Below, piece by piece: positions 18,862-27,189 of a stretch of DNA of 64,000 nucleotides. The notes beneath the pieces were generated by a model. That model saw nothing but the letters and a program-made list of their open reading frames with translations, had not been told where the DNA came from and did no database searches. The DNA is taken from NCBI GenBank assembly GCA_003278095.1, contig QCHB01000010.1, positions 1 through 64,000 of the forward strand, in the 5' to 3' direction. The first letter of the stretch is position 1; every line of letters begins with the position of its first letter. The DNA is from SAR116 cluster bacterium AG-390-L20 (lineage in GTDB: Bacteria > Pseudomonadota > Alphaproteobacteria > Puniceispirillales > Marisalimonadaceae). A program made the translations under genes and the position numbers.

Positions 18862-19608
18862 CTAATAATTAAAAATTCCTACCTCACTTATTATCTTTGC
18901 TTTTTTTGTCATCAAGCCATTTTTGTTATATAATTTTAATCCTGACATTAATTCTGTTGGACTTGCACCACCTTTTCTTGCAACTAGAATAATTCTTTTA
19001 GATGACTTTTTATAATTTGGCCAAAATGGAAAAATTTTAAAAGAACCAGTTTTTTCTCTCAGATGATGCAGTACTAAATCTAAAATTTCACTTGTTATAA
19101 TTAAGAAAATTATACCTTTATTATTCAGTAATTTAACTGAGCTATTTATCCATTGCTCCAGATTTTTCATCACTTTAGCATAATTTTCTAATTTGTTTTT
19201 AGATCTATTTTTATACTCTTTATAAAATGGAGGATTAGATACAACAATATCAAAAGTATTAACGAGAGACTTATTGATATTAAAAATATCACTATTCAAA
19301 AGTTTAATCTTTTTTTGTAAATTATTATTTAAAATATTTTCTTTAGCTAATTCTAGATACTGATTATTATTTTCTATTGCAGTAACTTTAACTTTTTCAT
19401 TTTTATAAGCAATTATTAAACTTATTGTGCCTACACCAGAACCAACATCAGCTAGTATAATATCTTTTTTTTTATTTTGTTGCAAAAATCCATTTACGAA
19501 TGCAGCTAAAAAAACCGCATCAAATCCATATCTAAAACCCCATTTCAACTGTATGATAGAAATTTTACCCTTTAATATATTGTCAGTAGTTCTATTTATG
19601 GAATTCAT
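18862..19608 (-). CDS. tRNA1(Val) N6-adenine methyltransferase-like protein (TrmN6/YfiC family)
   Basis: The sequence has a Rossmann-type SAM-binding motif (DVGSGVGTISLIIAYK), the acidic loop (VTAIENNNQYLELAKEN) and the N6-adenine methyltransferase motif NPPFY followed by a YAKVMKNLEQW segment as in YfiC. These enzymes methylate A37 of tRNA-Val. The start is set at ATG 19608, preceded by AAGAGA; an in-frame TTG 51 bases upstream would add a basic stretch into the short divergent gap before the prenyl synthase gene. The pairing with a polyprenyl synthase is common in alphaproteobacteria. Confidence 0.85.
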   Translation of the reverse strand: MNSINRTTDNILKGKISIIQLKWGFRYGFDAVFLAAFVNGFLQQNKKKDIILADVGSGVGTISLIIAYKNEKVKVTAIENNNQYLELAKENILNNNLQKKIKLLNSDIFNINKSLVNTFDIVVSNPPFYKEYKNRSKNKLENYAKVMKNLEQWINSSVKLLNNKGIIFLIITSEILDLVLHHLREKTGSFKIFPFWPNYKKSSKRIILVARKGGASPTELMSGLKLYNKNGLMTKKAKIISEVGIFNY

Positions 19609-19694
19609 AACATCTCTTAAATTAAAGTTATATAAAGGTTTAATATATTTTATTAGCAAGTTATAATATAAAAGATATTTTTTGGAAAATGTAG

Positions 19695-20699
19695 ATGAAT
19701 AAAATTATTAGAAAAAAATCTATAGATAGTACTATTAAACTCAATAAGGCTCTAAAACAAAGCTTACAAGATGTTGACAAAGAAATAATAATTAGACTTG
19801 ATAAATCTATACCTCTTATCAATGACATCGGAAAACACCTAATTAAAGCTTCCGGAAAAAGACTTCGTCCTCTTCTTACCTTAGCTATGGCAGCGCAATT
19901 TAACGATTATTCTAAAAATCCAAAAATATTAGCTGCAGCTGTTGAATTTATTCATACCGCTACATTACTTCATGATGACGTTGTAGATGAATCAAATTTA
20001 AGAAGAGGAAAAAAAACTGCTAATATGATTTGGGGAAATGAATTTAGCGTTCTTGCTGGAGATTTTTTATTTGCTCAATCATTTGAATTAATGGTTGAAA
20101 CAGGATCAATTAAAGCTTTGTCAAGTTTGGCGACAGCTTCCTGTAAAATCACTCAGGGTGAGTTTCAACAAATGCAAATTTCAAATAAACCAGATACCTG
20201 TATTGAAAATTATTTTGAAGTAATAGGAAAGAAAACAGCTGAGTTATTTGGAGCGTCTTGTGAGAGCGGTGTAATAGTTGCAAGTGGAAATGTTAAGCAA
20301 CAAAAAGCAGCTTATGACTATGGATATAACTTAGGATTAGCTTTTCAAATCGTAGATGATCTCATGGATTTTAATAATAATTCAAATAAAATGGGTAAAA
20401 ATTTAGGTGATGATTTTAAATTAGGTAAGACCACTCTACCTATTATTTTAGCTTGGGAAAAAAGCAACAAATCTGAAAGAAAGTTTTGGATTAAAACAAT
20501 TAAAGAACTAAAACAAGAGCCTTCTGATTTTAGCAAAGCATTAACTATCCTTAACAAATATAATATATTGGACGAGTGCAAAAATAAAGCACAAAAATTT
20601 ATATCAAAAGCTCAAGATGCGCTTTTTGAACTACCAAACACAAAGTTTAAGGAATATTTATTTGGTTTGGCAGAAGAGAGTATTGAAAGATCTAAATGA
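19695..20699 (+). CDS. ispB: Polyprenyl diphosphate synthase (octaprenyl-type)
   Basis: This trans-prenyltransferase condenses isopentenyl diphosphate to make the ubiquinone side chain. The first aspartate-rich motif DDVVD is at residues 94-98 and the second, DDLMD, at 221-225. GKRLRPLL and the GNEFSVLAGDFLFAQ helix are conserved. At 334 residues it is a long-chain enzyme; exact chain length cannot be read from sequence. It leads a plus-strand run with the S24-like regulator 8 bases downstream. Confidence 0.92.
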   Translation: MNKIIRKKSIDSTIKLNKALKQSLQDVDKEIIIRLDKSIPLINDIGKHLIKASGKRLRPLLTLAMAAQFNDYSKNPKILAAAVEFIHTATLLHDDVVDESNLRRGKKTANMIWGNEFSVLAGDFLFAQSFELMVETGSIKALSSLATASCKITQGEFQQMQISNKPDTCIENYFEVIGKKTAELFGASCESGVIVASGNVKQQKAAYDYGYNLGLAFQIVDDLMDFNNNSNKMGKNLGDDFKLGKTTLPIILAWEKSNKSERKFWIKTIKELKQEPSDFSKALTILNKYNILDECKNKAQKFISKAQDALFELPNTKFKEYLFGLAEESIERSK

Positions 20700-20707
20700 G
20701 AATATAA

Positions 20708-21358
20708 ATGAAAAAAGTCTCAAAAAATAGTTCTGAATATAAAAAAGATATAGAAAATGACAATATAAGAGAGAGAATAAAAAATATTATTAAAAGAGAT
20801 AAAAAGTATAATCTTCGTGATTTGTCCAGAACTCTAAAAAAAAATGATGCATACTTGCAACAATATTTATTTCGAGGCACTCCTAAAATTCTTCCTGAGG
20901 AATATAGACACAGATTAGCTGAAATACTTCAGGTGAACATCAAAGAATTAACACCAAATTGGTTGAAAAAATTTATACCTGAAGAAAAACTAATAACAAT
21001 TAAAAATATAGAGACAAATTCACTTGATAACAACTATATCTCTATTTCACAAAAACTATTATTTGATACAGACTTCTCAAAATTAGAAAATTTATTTTTT
21101 TTCCAAACTATTACGAATAAAGGTATGGTAACTACCATTGTAGATGTTGGAATAAATAAATATACAAAGCCTGACTTATACCTTCTACATGATAAAAATA
21201 ATTTCTTTTTGGCTTACATTGAAATAAGTCAAGTTAATAATACTAAAATGAGTATAAAACCATACTTAGAAACATTTTATCCATTCCATATCTCATCTGA
21301 AATATTAAAAATAAGTGGAAAAGCTTTGTGGCAAGGATCTAAAGTATTTCAAAAATGA
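20708..21358 (+). CDS. Helix-turn-helix protein with degenerate S24 peptidase-like domain
   Basis: The N-terminal part (about residues 25-80; NLRDLSRTLKKNDAYLQQYL…LPEEYRHRLAEIL) matches the helix-turn-helix of alphaproteobacterial LexA/CI-like S24 regulators. The C-terminal 90 residues follow the S24 fold and end in the typical ISGKALWQGSKVF strand. The serine of the D-S-M motif is replaced (KGM), and the V-K-R-L lysine position reads within FLAYIEI, so self-cleavage is unlikely. It may be a non-inducible regulator. It overlaps the next gene by 4 bases. No phage genes are nearby. Confidence 0.65.
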   Translation: MKKVSKNSSEYKKDIENDNIRERIKNIIKRDKKYNLRDLSRTLKKNDAYLQQYLFRGTPKILPEEYRHRLAEILQVNIKELTPNWLKKFIPEEKLITIKNIETNSLDNNYISISQKLLFDTDFSKLENLFFFQTITNKGMVTTIVDVGINKYTKPDLYLLHDKNNFFLAYIEISQVNNTKMSIKPYLETFYPFHISSEILKISGKALWQGSKVFQK

Positions 21359-22698
21359 ATAAAAAAAATAAATTGCCACAAAACTTTGACACTAAAGTTC
21401 TAGCGATTAACCACATTGGGTCAAAAGGAGAAGGTGTTTCATATTTACATACGGAATTTAATTATAAAGAAAAAGTGTATAATTTCTTTATTCCTTTTAG
21501 TTTACCAAATGAAATAATTATAGCTCGACCTACTCATTTTTCTTCAGAGGGAATAAGAGCAGAGATAATTGAAATAAAAGAATCATCAAACGAAAGAATC
21601 GATCCTCATTGTAAACATTTTTTTAAGTGTGGCGGCTGTACACTTCAACATTGGGAATTTAATAATTATAAAAATTGGAAATTTAAAAAAGTTTACTCTC
21701 CAATTTTAAAATTATCTTCAAATACTCATGTTAAGCCACTTTTGACATCATCTTTAAAAAGTAGAAGACACGCTAAGTTTATGGCTAAAAAAATTAAGAC
21801 AACTACAATAGTCGGTTTTAATGAATATAGAACTAATTTTATCACTAAAATAAATGAATGTATTATACTTGACGAACAACTTGTAAAATTAATTAATAAT
21901 ATAGAAGAACCTCTTAATAATCTTCTTCAAATTGGTGAGACAATAAATATTCATGCTAACCTTTTAGATAATGGTATTGACTTATTGATAGACGGATTAA
22001 AGAAAGTTCCTTTCAATAAATTTACCGAACTTAATGAAACTTTATTACAAAATAATGTTATTAGATTTAACCGTAAGAGAAACGATAAAACAACAGATCT
22101 TCTATTTATTACAAAAAATACAACCTTAACTAATAAATGGTTCTCTTCAACTATTTACCCTACTCCTGGTGGATTTTTACAGGCAACTTTTGAAGGTGAA
22201 AACGCTATTGTTAGCAATACAATTAATGCCCTAGAAAACATTCATAAAAGTAAGTTCATATGTGAGCTTTTTTCTGGCTGTGGTACAATCACTATACCTC
22301 TTCTTTTAAAAAAGTTTAAAATTCATGCTTTTGAGATAAATAATGAAACTCTTGAGGCAATTAATATAGCAGCGAAAAAACATGGTTTGGGTAATAACGT
22401 TGTTACACAAAACAGAAATTTAAAAACAACGCCATTAAATCCAGAAGAATTAACAAAATATGACGCGATTATCATTGATCCACCAAGATCAGGTGCACAT
22501 TTACAATTTTCAAATATTGCGATGTCTAAAGTATCAATTATAGTAAGTATTTCTTGCAATATTAATACATTTATAAGAGATTCTAAATTATTAATTGAAA
22601 ATAATTATGAATTAAAATGGGTTCAACCAATTGATCAATTTCTATTTTCTTCACATATTGAATTAGTTGGTCTTTTTGAGATAAAAAAGTTTGATTAA
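21355..22698 (+). CDS. Class I SAM-dependent RNA methyltransferase (RlmD/TrmA family, Fe-S type)
   Basis: Enzymes of this family make 5-methyluridine in rRNA or tRNA. A TRAM-like N-terminal segment is followed by the iron-sulfur cysteines C86, C92, C95 and a likely fourth at C169. The SAM motif is ELFSGCGTITIPLL, then DPPRSGAH and the catalytic cysteine in SISCN. The length of 447 residues is normal. Whether it targets 23S rRNA U1939 (RlmD) or another site cannot be decided. Confidence 0.9.
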   Translation: MNKKNKLPQNFDTKVLAINHIGSKGEGVSYLHTEFNYKEKVYNFFIPFSLPNEIIIARPTHFSSEGIRAEIIEIKESSNERIDPHCKHFFKCGGCTLQHWEFNNYKNWKFKKVYSPILKLSSNTHVKPLLTSSLKSRRHAKFMAKKIKTTTIVGFNEYRTNFITKINECIILDEQLVKLINNIEEPLNNLLQIGETINIHANLLDNGIDLLIDGLKKVPFNKFTELNETLLQNNVIRFNRKRNDKTTDLLFITKNTTLTNKWFSSTIYPTPGGFLQATFEGENAIVSNTINALENIHKSKFICELFSGCGTITIPLLLKKFKIHAFEINNETLEAINIAAKKHGLGNNVVTQNRNLKTTPLNPEELTKYDAIIIDPPRSGAHLQFSNIAMSKVSIIVSISCNINTFIRDSKLLIENNYELKWVQPIDQFLFSSHIELVGLFEIKKFD

Positions 22699-22902
22699 AT
22701 GTTAATAAAAAGATCTATAACGATAAACAAACATAGAACTTCATTATCTCTAGAGAGTGAATTTTGGGAAGCCATAAAATTAGTTTCTAAAATTAAAAAT
22801 TGTTCGATTGAAAGTTTAATTACTCGAATAGATCTTAATAGAAAAACTTCGTTAGCATCTTCTACAAGAGTCTTCTTGTTACAATTTTTTAAAAATAATT
22901 AA
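22699..22902 (+). CDS. Ribbon-helix-helix domain protein
   Basis: This 67-residue protein has the RHH pattern typical of short alphaproteobacterial proteins: KRSITINKHRTSLSLESEFWEAIKLVSKIKNCSIESLI, then SLASSTRVFLLQFF. Such proteins are assumed to bind DNA as dimers through the N-terminal strand; no target is known. It starts immediately after the methyltransferase stop and overlaps the end of the convergent dehydratase gene by 4 bases. Confidence 0.8.
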   Translation: MLIKRSITINKHRTSLSLESEFWEAIKLVSKIKNCSIESLITRIDLNRKTSLASSTRVFLLQFFKNN

Positions 22903-24446
22903 CCTGTAATTCCAATCTGCCATGGAGCAAATTCGTGACGACCAAGGTTTAAGATTTCACTTTTTGTTTTTCTACCGGAGGCGAACGAAATAAATTCTTC
23001 AAAAATTTCAGCTCCCATTTCATCGATACTTTTGTTACCGTCAATTACTAACCCACAATTAATGTCCATATCTTCGTTCATTTTTTTATATAAATTAGTG
23101 TTAGTGGCAAGTTTTATAGAAGGAGTTGGCTTAGCGCCAAAACATGATCCTCTCCCAGTAGTAAATGCTACTAAATTTGCACCTCCAGCAATTTGGCCTG
23201 TTGCAGAAACAGGATCAAAGCCGGGTGTGTCCATAAATACAAAACCTTTTTTAGTAACTTTTTCTGCATAATTATAAACTTCCATCAGTCCACTTGTACC
23301 GCCCTTCATTGCAGATCCTAATGATTTTTCTAAAATATTTGCGAGGCCACCTTTTTGATTACCTGGACTAACTATTCCATTTATTTGTACATCCCTACCA
23401 ACAGAATAAACTTCTTTCCACCAAGTAACTTTGTCCATTAATTTTTGTGCTACAGAAACACTTACAGCCCTAGCAGTTAAACTATTTTCAACACCATAAA
23501 TTTCTGGTGTCTCTGACAAAATAGCTGTGCCTCCATGACTTACTAATATATCAACAGCTTTTCCTAAAGATGGGTTGGCAGATAAAGATGAAAAAGCATC
23601 CGAACCACCACATTGAAGCCCAACCATTAGATTAGATAGAGAAGCCTCTTCCCTTTGAATTTTATTAGCCTCATCTAACATTTCTTTTACATATTTTATA
23701 CCAGCTTTAATTGTAGCGGTTGTACCACCATTATCTTGCATAACTAAAGTTTTTAAATTAGTACTTTCATGTAACCTTTGATTGGTAAAAAGACCACCGA
23801 CTTGACATCTTTCGCACCCTAATCCAACAACTAAAGATGAAGCTACATTTGGATGATTTATATATCCTCCCAAAGTTCTATGAAGTAAGTCCATAGGCTC
23901 TCCAGAAAGCTCCATTCCACATCCAGTAGAATGACTAAAAGCAGCTACACCATCAACATTAGGATAATTTTGAAGAATTTCGTCAGTAAAATGCGCTGCA
24001 ATTTCATGTACTACAGTCGCAGAACAATTTACTGTTGAAACTACCGCAATAAAGTTTCTAGTACCTACATTTCCATCTGCTCTTTTGTAACCCAAAAATG
24101 TTCTTTCACTTGATGCGTTTACAAATCTAGTTGGTTGATATTTTGAACAGTATTCGTGGTCTCTGCTAAATTCTTTAAAAACAACATTTGAATTAGTTAA
24201 AACCTGACCTCTAACTATATTGGAATCAGCAAAACCTATGATGGTTCCATACTTATAGATTGGGCTGTCTTTTGAAATATTAACTCTTGCAATCTTCTGT
24301 CCAGATAGTATCGGTGCATCTATAACAACGTCAAAATTTTTCAAATACTGTCCAGCTTTCATATTGTCTAATGCAATAATTATGTTATCTGAATCATTTA
24401 AAATTATACTTTTTGAGTGTTCCTCATAAGTCTGATTATGATCCAT
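22899..24446 (-). CDS. Altronate/galactarate dehydratase family protein (UxaA/GarD)
   Basis: UxaA/GarD enzymes dehydrate sugar acids such as altronate or galactarate to 2-keto-3-deoxy acids. The 515-residue protein joins an N-terminal SAF domain (about residues 20-100) to the large catalytic domain, with GYKRADGNVGTRNFIAVVSTVNC, HSTGCGMELSG, GLGCERCQVGG and GLQCGGSDAFSS. The conserved cysteines may bind iron. A strong AAGGGGAG site precedes the ATG. It is the last gene of a three-gene cluster with an RraA-like and an IlvD/Edd protein. Substrate specificity cannot be read from sequence. Confidence 0.88.
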   Translation of the reverse strand: MDHNQTYEEHSKSIILNDSDNIIIALDNMKAGQYLKNFDVVIDAPILSGQKIARVNISKDSPIYKYGTIIGFADSNIVRGQVLTNSNVVFKEFSRDHEYCSKYQPTRFVNASSERTFLGYKRADGNVGTRNFIAVVSTVNCSATVVHEIAAHFTDEILQNYPNVDGVAAFSHSTGCGMELSGEPMDLLHRTLGGYINHPNVASSLVVGLGCERCQVGGLFTNQRLHESTNLKTLVMQDNGGTTATIKAGIKYVKEMLDEANKIQREEASLSNLMVGLQCGGSDAFSSLSANPSLGKAVDILVSHGGTAILSETPEIYGVENSLTARAVSVSVAQKLMDKVTWWKEVYSVGRDVQINGIVSPGNQKGGLANILEKSLGSAMKGGTSGLMEVYNYAEKVTKKGFVFMDTPGFDPVSATGQIAGGANLVAFTTGRGSCFGAKPTPSIKLATNTNLYKKMNEDMDINCGLVIDGNKSIDEMGAEIFEEFISFASGRKTKSEILNLGRHEFAPWQIGITG

Positions 24447-24481
24447 ATGATTTTACTCCCCTTACTTACAAAATATATAAA

Positions 24482-25189
24482 TTAATTACTCTTTAACCAA
24501 TCTTCGAAATCACTTTTATCTTTCTCATCTGTTAATGGATATAACCCTTTTATTGACGAACCTTTTCTAACTTTTTCAATCACGTAATCCTCATAAATTG
24601 TCATAGATTTTACCTCATCAGCAATATCTTTTGCAATATGAGCTGGTATTACCACTACTCCCTCTTTATCGCCTACCAATAAATCTCCAGGCCATACTGC
24701 AACATCACCACAACCTATAGGCACGTTTATATCCACAGCCTGATGCAATGTAAGGTTAGTAGGAGACGATGCCCTATTATGATATGAGGGTATTTGCAAA
24801 TTTTTTATCTCATTTGAGTCCCTAAAACCTCCGTCTGTCACTACCCCAGCACACCCTTTAACCATTAATCTAGTAACCAAAATAGCGCCTGCAGAAGCAG
24901 CCCTTGGATCTTTACGACTATCAAATATTAAAACATATTCCTTTGGACATTCCTCAACTGCAACACGTTGGGGATGATTGGGATTTTTGAAAACTTCTAA
25001 CTTATTGAGATCTTCTCTTGCTGGAATATATCTAACAGTAAACGCTAAGCCAACCATATTTGGAAGATTTGGGTTAAGAGGAAAAATACCTTGAATAAAC
25101 TGGTTTCGAAACCCTCTTTTAAATAATGCTGTACATATTGTTGCGACACTTGAATTTAAGTAAATTTTTTTTATTTCTTTATTTATCAT
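24482..25189 (-). CDS. RraA-family protein (probable sugar-acid aldolase or decarboxylase)
   Basis: The RraA fold is shared by RNase E regulators and by metal-dependent aldolases acting on 4-hydroxy-4-methyl-2-oxoglutarate-type acids. This 235-residue protein shows LVTRLMVKGCAGVVTDGGFRDSNEI, with the G-x-x-R-D substrate/metal site, and VWPGDLLVGDKEGVVVIPA. Placed between two sugar-acid dehydratases, an enzymatic role such as retro-aldol cleavage of a 2-keto-3-deoxy acid is more likely than RNase E control. This is inference from context. Confidence 0.8.
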   Translation of the reverse strand: MINKEIKKIYLNSSVATICTALFKRGFRNQFIQGIFPLNPNLPNMVGLAFTVRYIPAREDLNKLEVFKNPNHPQRVAVEECPKEYVLIFDSRKDPRAASAGAILVTRLMVKGCAGVVTDGGFRDSNEIKNLQIPSYHNRASSPTNLTLHQAVDINVPIGCGDVAVWPGDLLVGDKEGVVVIPAHIAKDIADEVKSMTIYEDYVIEKVRKGSSIKGLYPLTDEKDKSDFEDWLKSN

Positions 25190-25197
25190 GTGAGACC

Positions 25198-26931
25198 TTA
25201 AAAAATATCTGGTTCTTTAGCAGATTTTCCAAAATTTGTTTCTAAAAAATCAAAGTCACAACCATTATTTGCTTGTGTTACGTGATTACTGTACATCCAT
25301 AACCAACCCCTCCCCGCTTTAGGTTCTTTAGGTTTAATTTTTTTTCTTCTTAAGGATAAAGTTTCTTCATCAACTAACATATTAATTGAGCGCAATTCGA
25401 TGTCAATTTCAATAATATCTCTGGTTTCTAACAAGGATAATGGACCACCTATAAAGCTTTCAGGAGCAACGTGAAGAATACACGCTCCATAGCTAGTGCC
25501 ACTCATTCTGGCATCTGATATCCTAACCATGTCCCTAACTCCTTTTTTGAGAAGTTTTTTTGGAATTGGCATCATACCCCATTCAGGCATACCAGGACCA
25601 CCAACTGGACCAACATTTCTTAGCACTAAAATATGATTTTCTGTGACATTAAAATCATCTCTATCAATTATTTCTTTCATTTCAGGATAACTATCAAAAA
25701 CTATAGCTGGACCTTTATGTTTAAAAAATTTTATATCACATGCAGCTGGTTTAATCACACAACCATCAGGAGCTAAATTACCTTTGAGCACTGCTAATGA
25801 TCCTTCTTTATAAATTGGATTATCCAATGGGCGAATTATATCATTGTTAATAGTTTTGGTTTCAGAAATAATTTTTCTTAAACTTAGGCCTGAAACTGTT
25901 ATTTCATCTAAATTAAGTTTTTCTCTCAATTCATGCATCAGAGCTAAAATACCACCCGCATAAAAAAAATCTTCCATTAAATAATCTTTACCTGATGGTC
26001 TAATATTAGCAATAAGAGGAATTTCTCTTCCTTTTTGATCTAAATCATCCATTGTCAAATTAACACTAGCTCGCCTTGCCATAGCAATTAAGTGAATAAT
26101 AGCATTTGTAGAACAGCCCATTGCCATAGCTACCGTAACAGCATTGTCAACTGATTTTTCAGTTATTATTTTAGATGGAGTTAAATCCTCCCAAACCATT
26201 TCAACAATTCTTCTTCCTACATCTGTTGACATTCTTATATGGTTTGAGTCTGCGGCTGGAATAGAACTAGCACCTGGTAAGGATAACCCAAGAGCCTCTG
26301 TTATAGCTGTCATGGTACTTGCAGTTCCCATTGTCATGCAATGTCCGTAGGATCTAGCAATTCCAGCTTCAACATCTTCCCAATCTTTATTACTTATATT
26401 GCCCGCTCTTAATTCGTCCCAATATTTCCAACCATCAGAACCACTTCCTAAAAATTTACCTTTAAAATTACCTCTTAACATTGGACCAGCTGGTAAAAAA
26501 ATCATGGGTAGATCTAAAGTTATTGATCCCATTGTTAAAGCTGGTGCCGTTTTATCACAACCTCCCATTAAAACAACACCATCTATAGGATGGGATCTTA
26601 TTAACTCTTCAACTTCCATTGAAAGCATGTTTCTATAAAGCATGGTAGTAGGTTTTACATACATCTCTGCTAGAGAAATAGCCGGAAGTTCAACTGGAAA
26701 CCCTCCAGATTGATAGATACCCTTTTTAACATCTTCAACTCTCTGTTTAAAATGTGTATGACAGGGTTGTATGTCAGACCACGTATTAATTATACCTATC
26801 AGTGGTTTGTTTTCCCAGTCATCTTTGCTCAAACCCATCTGCATTGCTCTTGATCTGTGACCAAAAGATCTAACATCTTGAGGAGAAAACCATCTTGAGC
26901 TTCTTAAATCTTTATATTTTTTTTTAGTCAT
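25198..26931 (-). CDS. IlvD/Edd-family sugar-acid dehydratase (L-arabinonate dehydratase-like)
   Basis: The protein is an iron-sulfur dehydratase of the IlvD/Edd superfamily, with cluster cysteines in QPCHTHF, GGCDKTAP and GHCMTMGTAST. SLPGASSIPAADSNH, MSGTSYGACILHVAPES and a C-terminal RGWLWMYSNHV place it nearer pentonate/hexonate dehydratases (such as L-arabinonate dehydratase) than IlvD itself. The start is set at the ATG preceded by AAAGG; another ATG 21 bases upstream lacks a ribosome site. It is the first gene of the catabolic cluster. No transporter or regulator adjoins it. Confidence 0.87.
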   Translation of the reverse strand: MTKKKYKDLRSSRWFSPQDVRSFGHRSRAMQMGLSKDDWENKPLIGIINTWSDIQPCHTHFKQRVEDVKKGIYQSGGFPVELPAISLAEMYVKPTTMLYRNMLSMEVEELIRSHPIDGVVLMGGCDKTAPALTMGSITLDLPMIFLPAGPMLRGNFKGKFLGSGSDGWKYWDELRAGNISNKDWEDVEAGIARSYGHCMTMGTASTMTAITEALGLSLPGASSIPAADSNHIRMSTDVGRRIVEMVWEDLTPSKIITEKSVDNAVTVAMAMGCSTNAIIHLIAMARRASVNLTMDDLDQKGREIPLIANIRPSGKDYLMEDFFYAGGILALMHELREKLNLDEITVSGLSLRKIISETKTINNDIIRPLDNPIYKEGSLAVLKGNLAPDGCVIKPAACDIKFFKHKGPAIVFDSYPEMKEIIDRDDFNVTENHILVLRNVGPVGGPGMPEWGMMPIPKKLLKKGVRDMVRISDARMSGTSYGACILHVAPESFIGGPLSLLETRDIIEIDIELRSINMLVDEETLSLRRKKIKPKEPKAGRGWLWMYSNHVTQANNGCDFDFLETNFGKSAKEPDIF

Positions 26932-27024
26932 TTTTACCTTTAAAGGTTTCATAATTTAAATAATCATAAAATATATTAATTAAAATTTCTCTAAAAAAAA
27001 TAATTAAGGATGTTTTTTGAAAAA

Positions 27025-27101
27025 TGGTAGGCCTGGAGGGACTTGAACCCCCAACCACTCCGTTATGAGCGGAGGGCTCTAACCAGTTGAGCTACAGGCC
27101 T
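27025..27101 (-). tRNA. ileX: tRNA-Ile2 (CAU anticodon, lysidine type)
   Basis: The 77-base cloverleaf is complete and CCA is encoded. Acceptor AGGCCTG pairs fully with CAGGCCT, the anticodon stem is CTCCG/CGGAG with loop CTCATAA, and the T arm is GGGGG-TTCAAGT-CCCTC. The anticodon CAT could be Met. However, the body starts AGGCCTGTAGCTCA like tRNA-Ile, and C4-G69 and C5-G68 match known TilS recognition pairs, so an AUA-reading tRNA-Ile2 is favoured. It stands alone between the sugar-acid cluster and rpoD. Confidence 0.9.
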
Positions 27102-27136
27102 GTACAATTATTATTTCTTCACAATATTTATGCTGG

Positions 27137-27165
27137 TTTATACAATCACAAATTAACTATGTAAA
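27137..27165 (-). promoter_or_regulatory. Sigma-70 promoter for tRNA-Ile2
   Basis: On the minus strand TTTACA (27165-27160) and TATAAA (27142-27137) are separated by exactly 17 bases. The tRNA begins 35 bases after the -10 box. It lies just beyond the rpoD stop and is the best promoter match I see in the window. Confidence 0.6.
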
Positions 27166-27189
27166 GAGTTAGTATATAAAGATTAAAAC

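Noticed and set aside
20708-21358. Prophage repressor
   Set aside because: The S24-like regulator might suggest a prophage, but all neighbours are chromosomal housekeeping genes and no phage genes, integrase or att repeats are seen.
27025-27101. Elongator tRNA-Met
   Set aside because: The CAT anticodon fits, but the tRNA-Ile-like body and C4-G69/C5-G68 pairs favour lysidine-type tRNA-Ile2.
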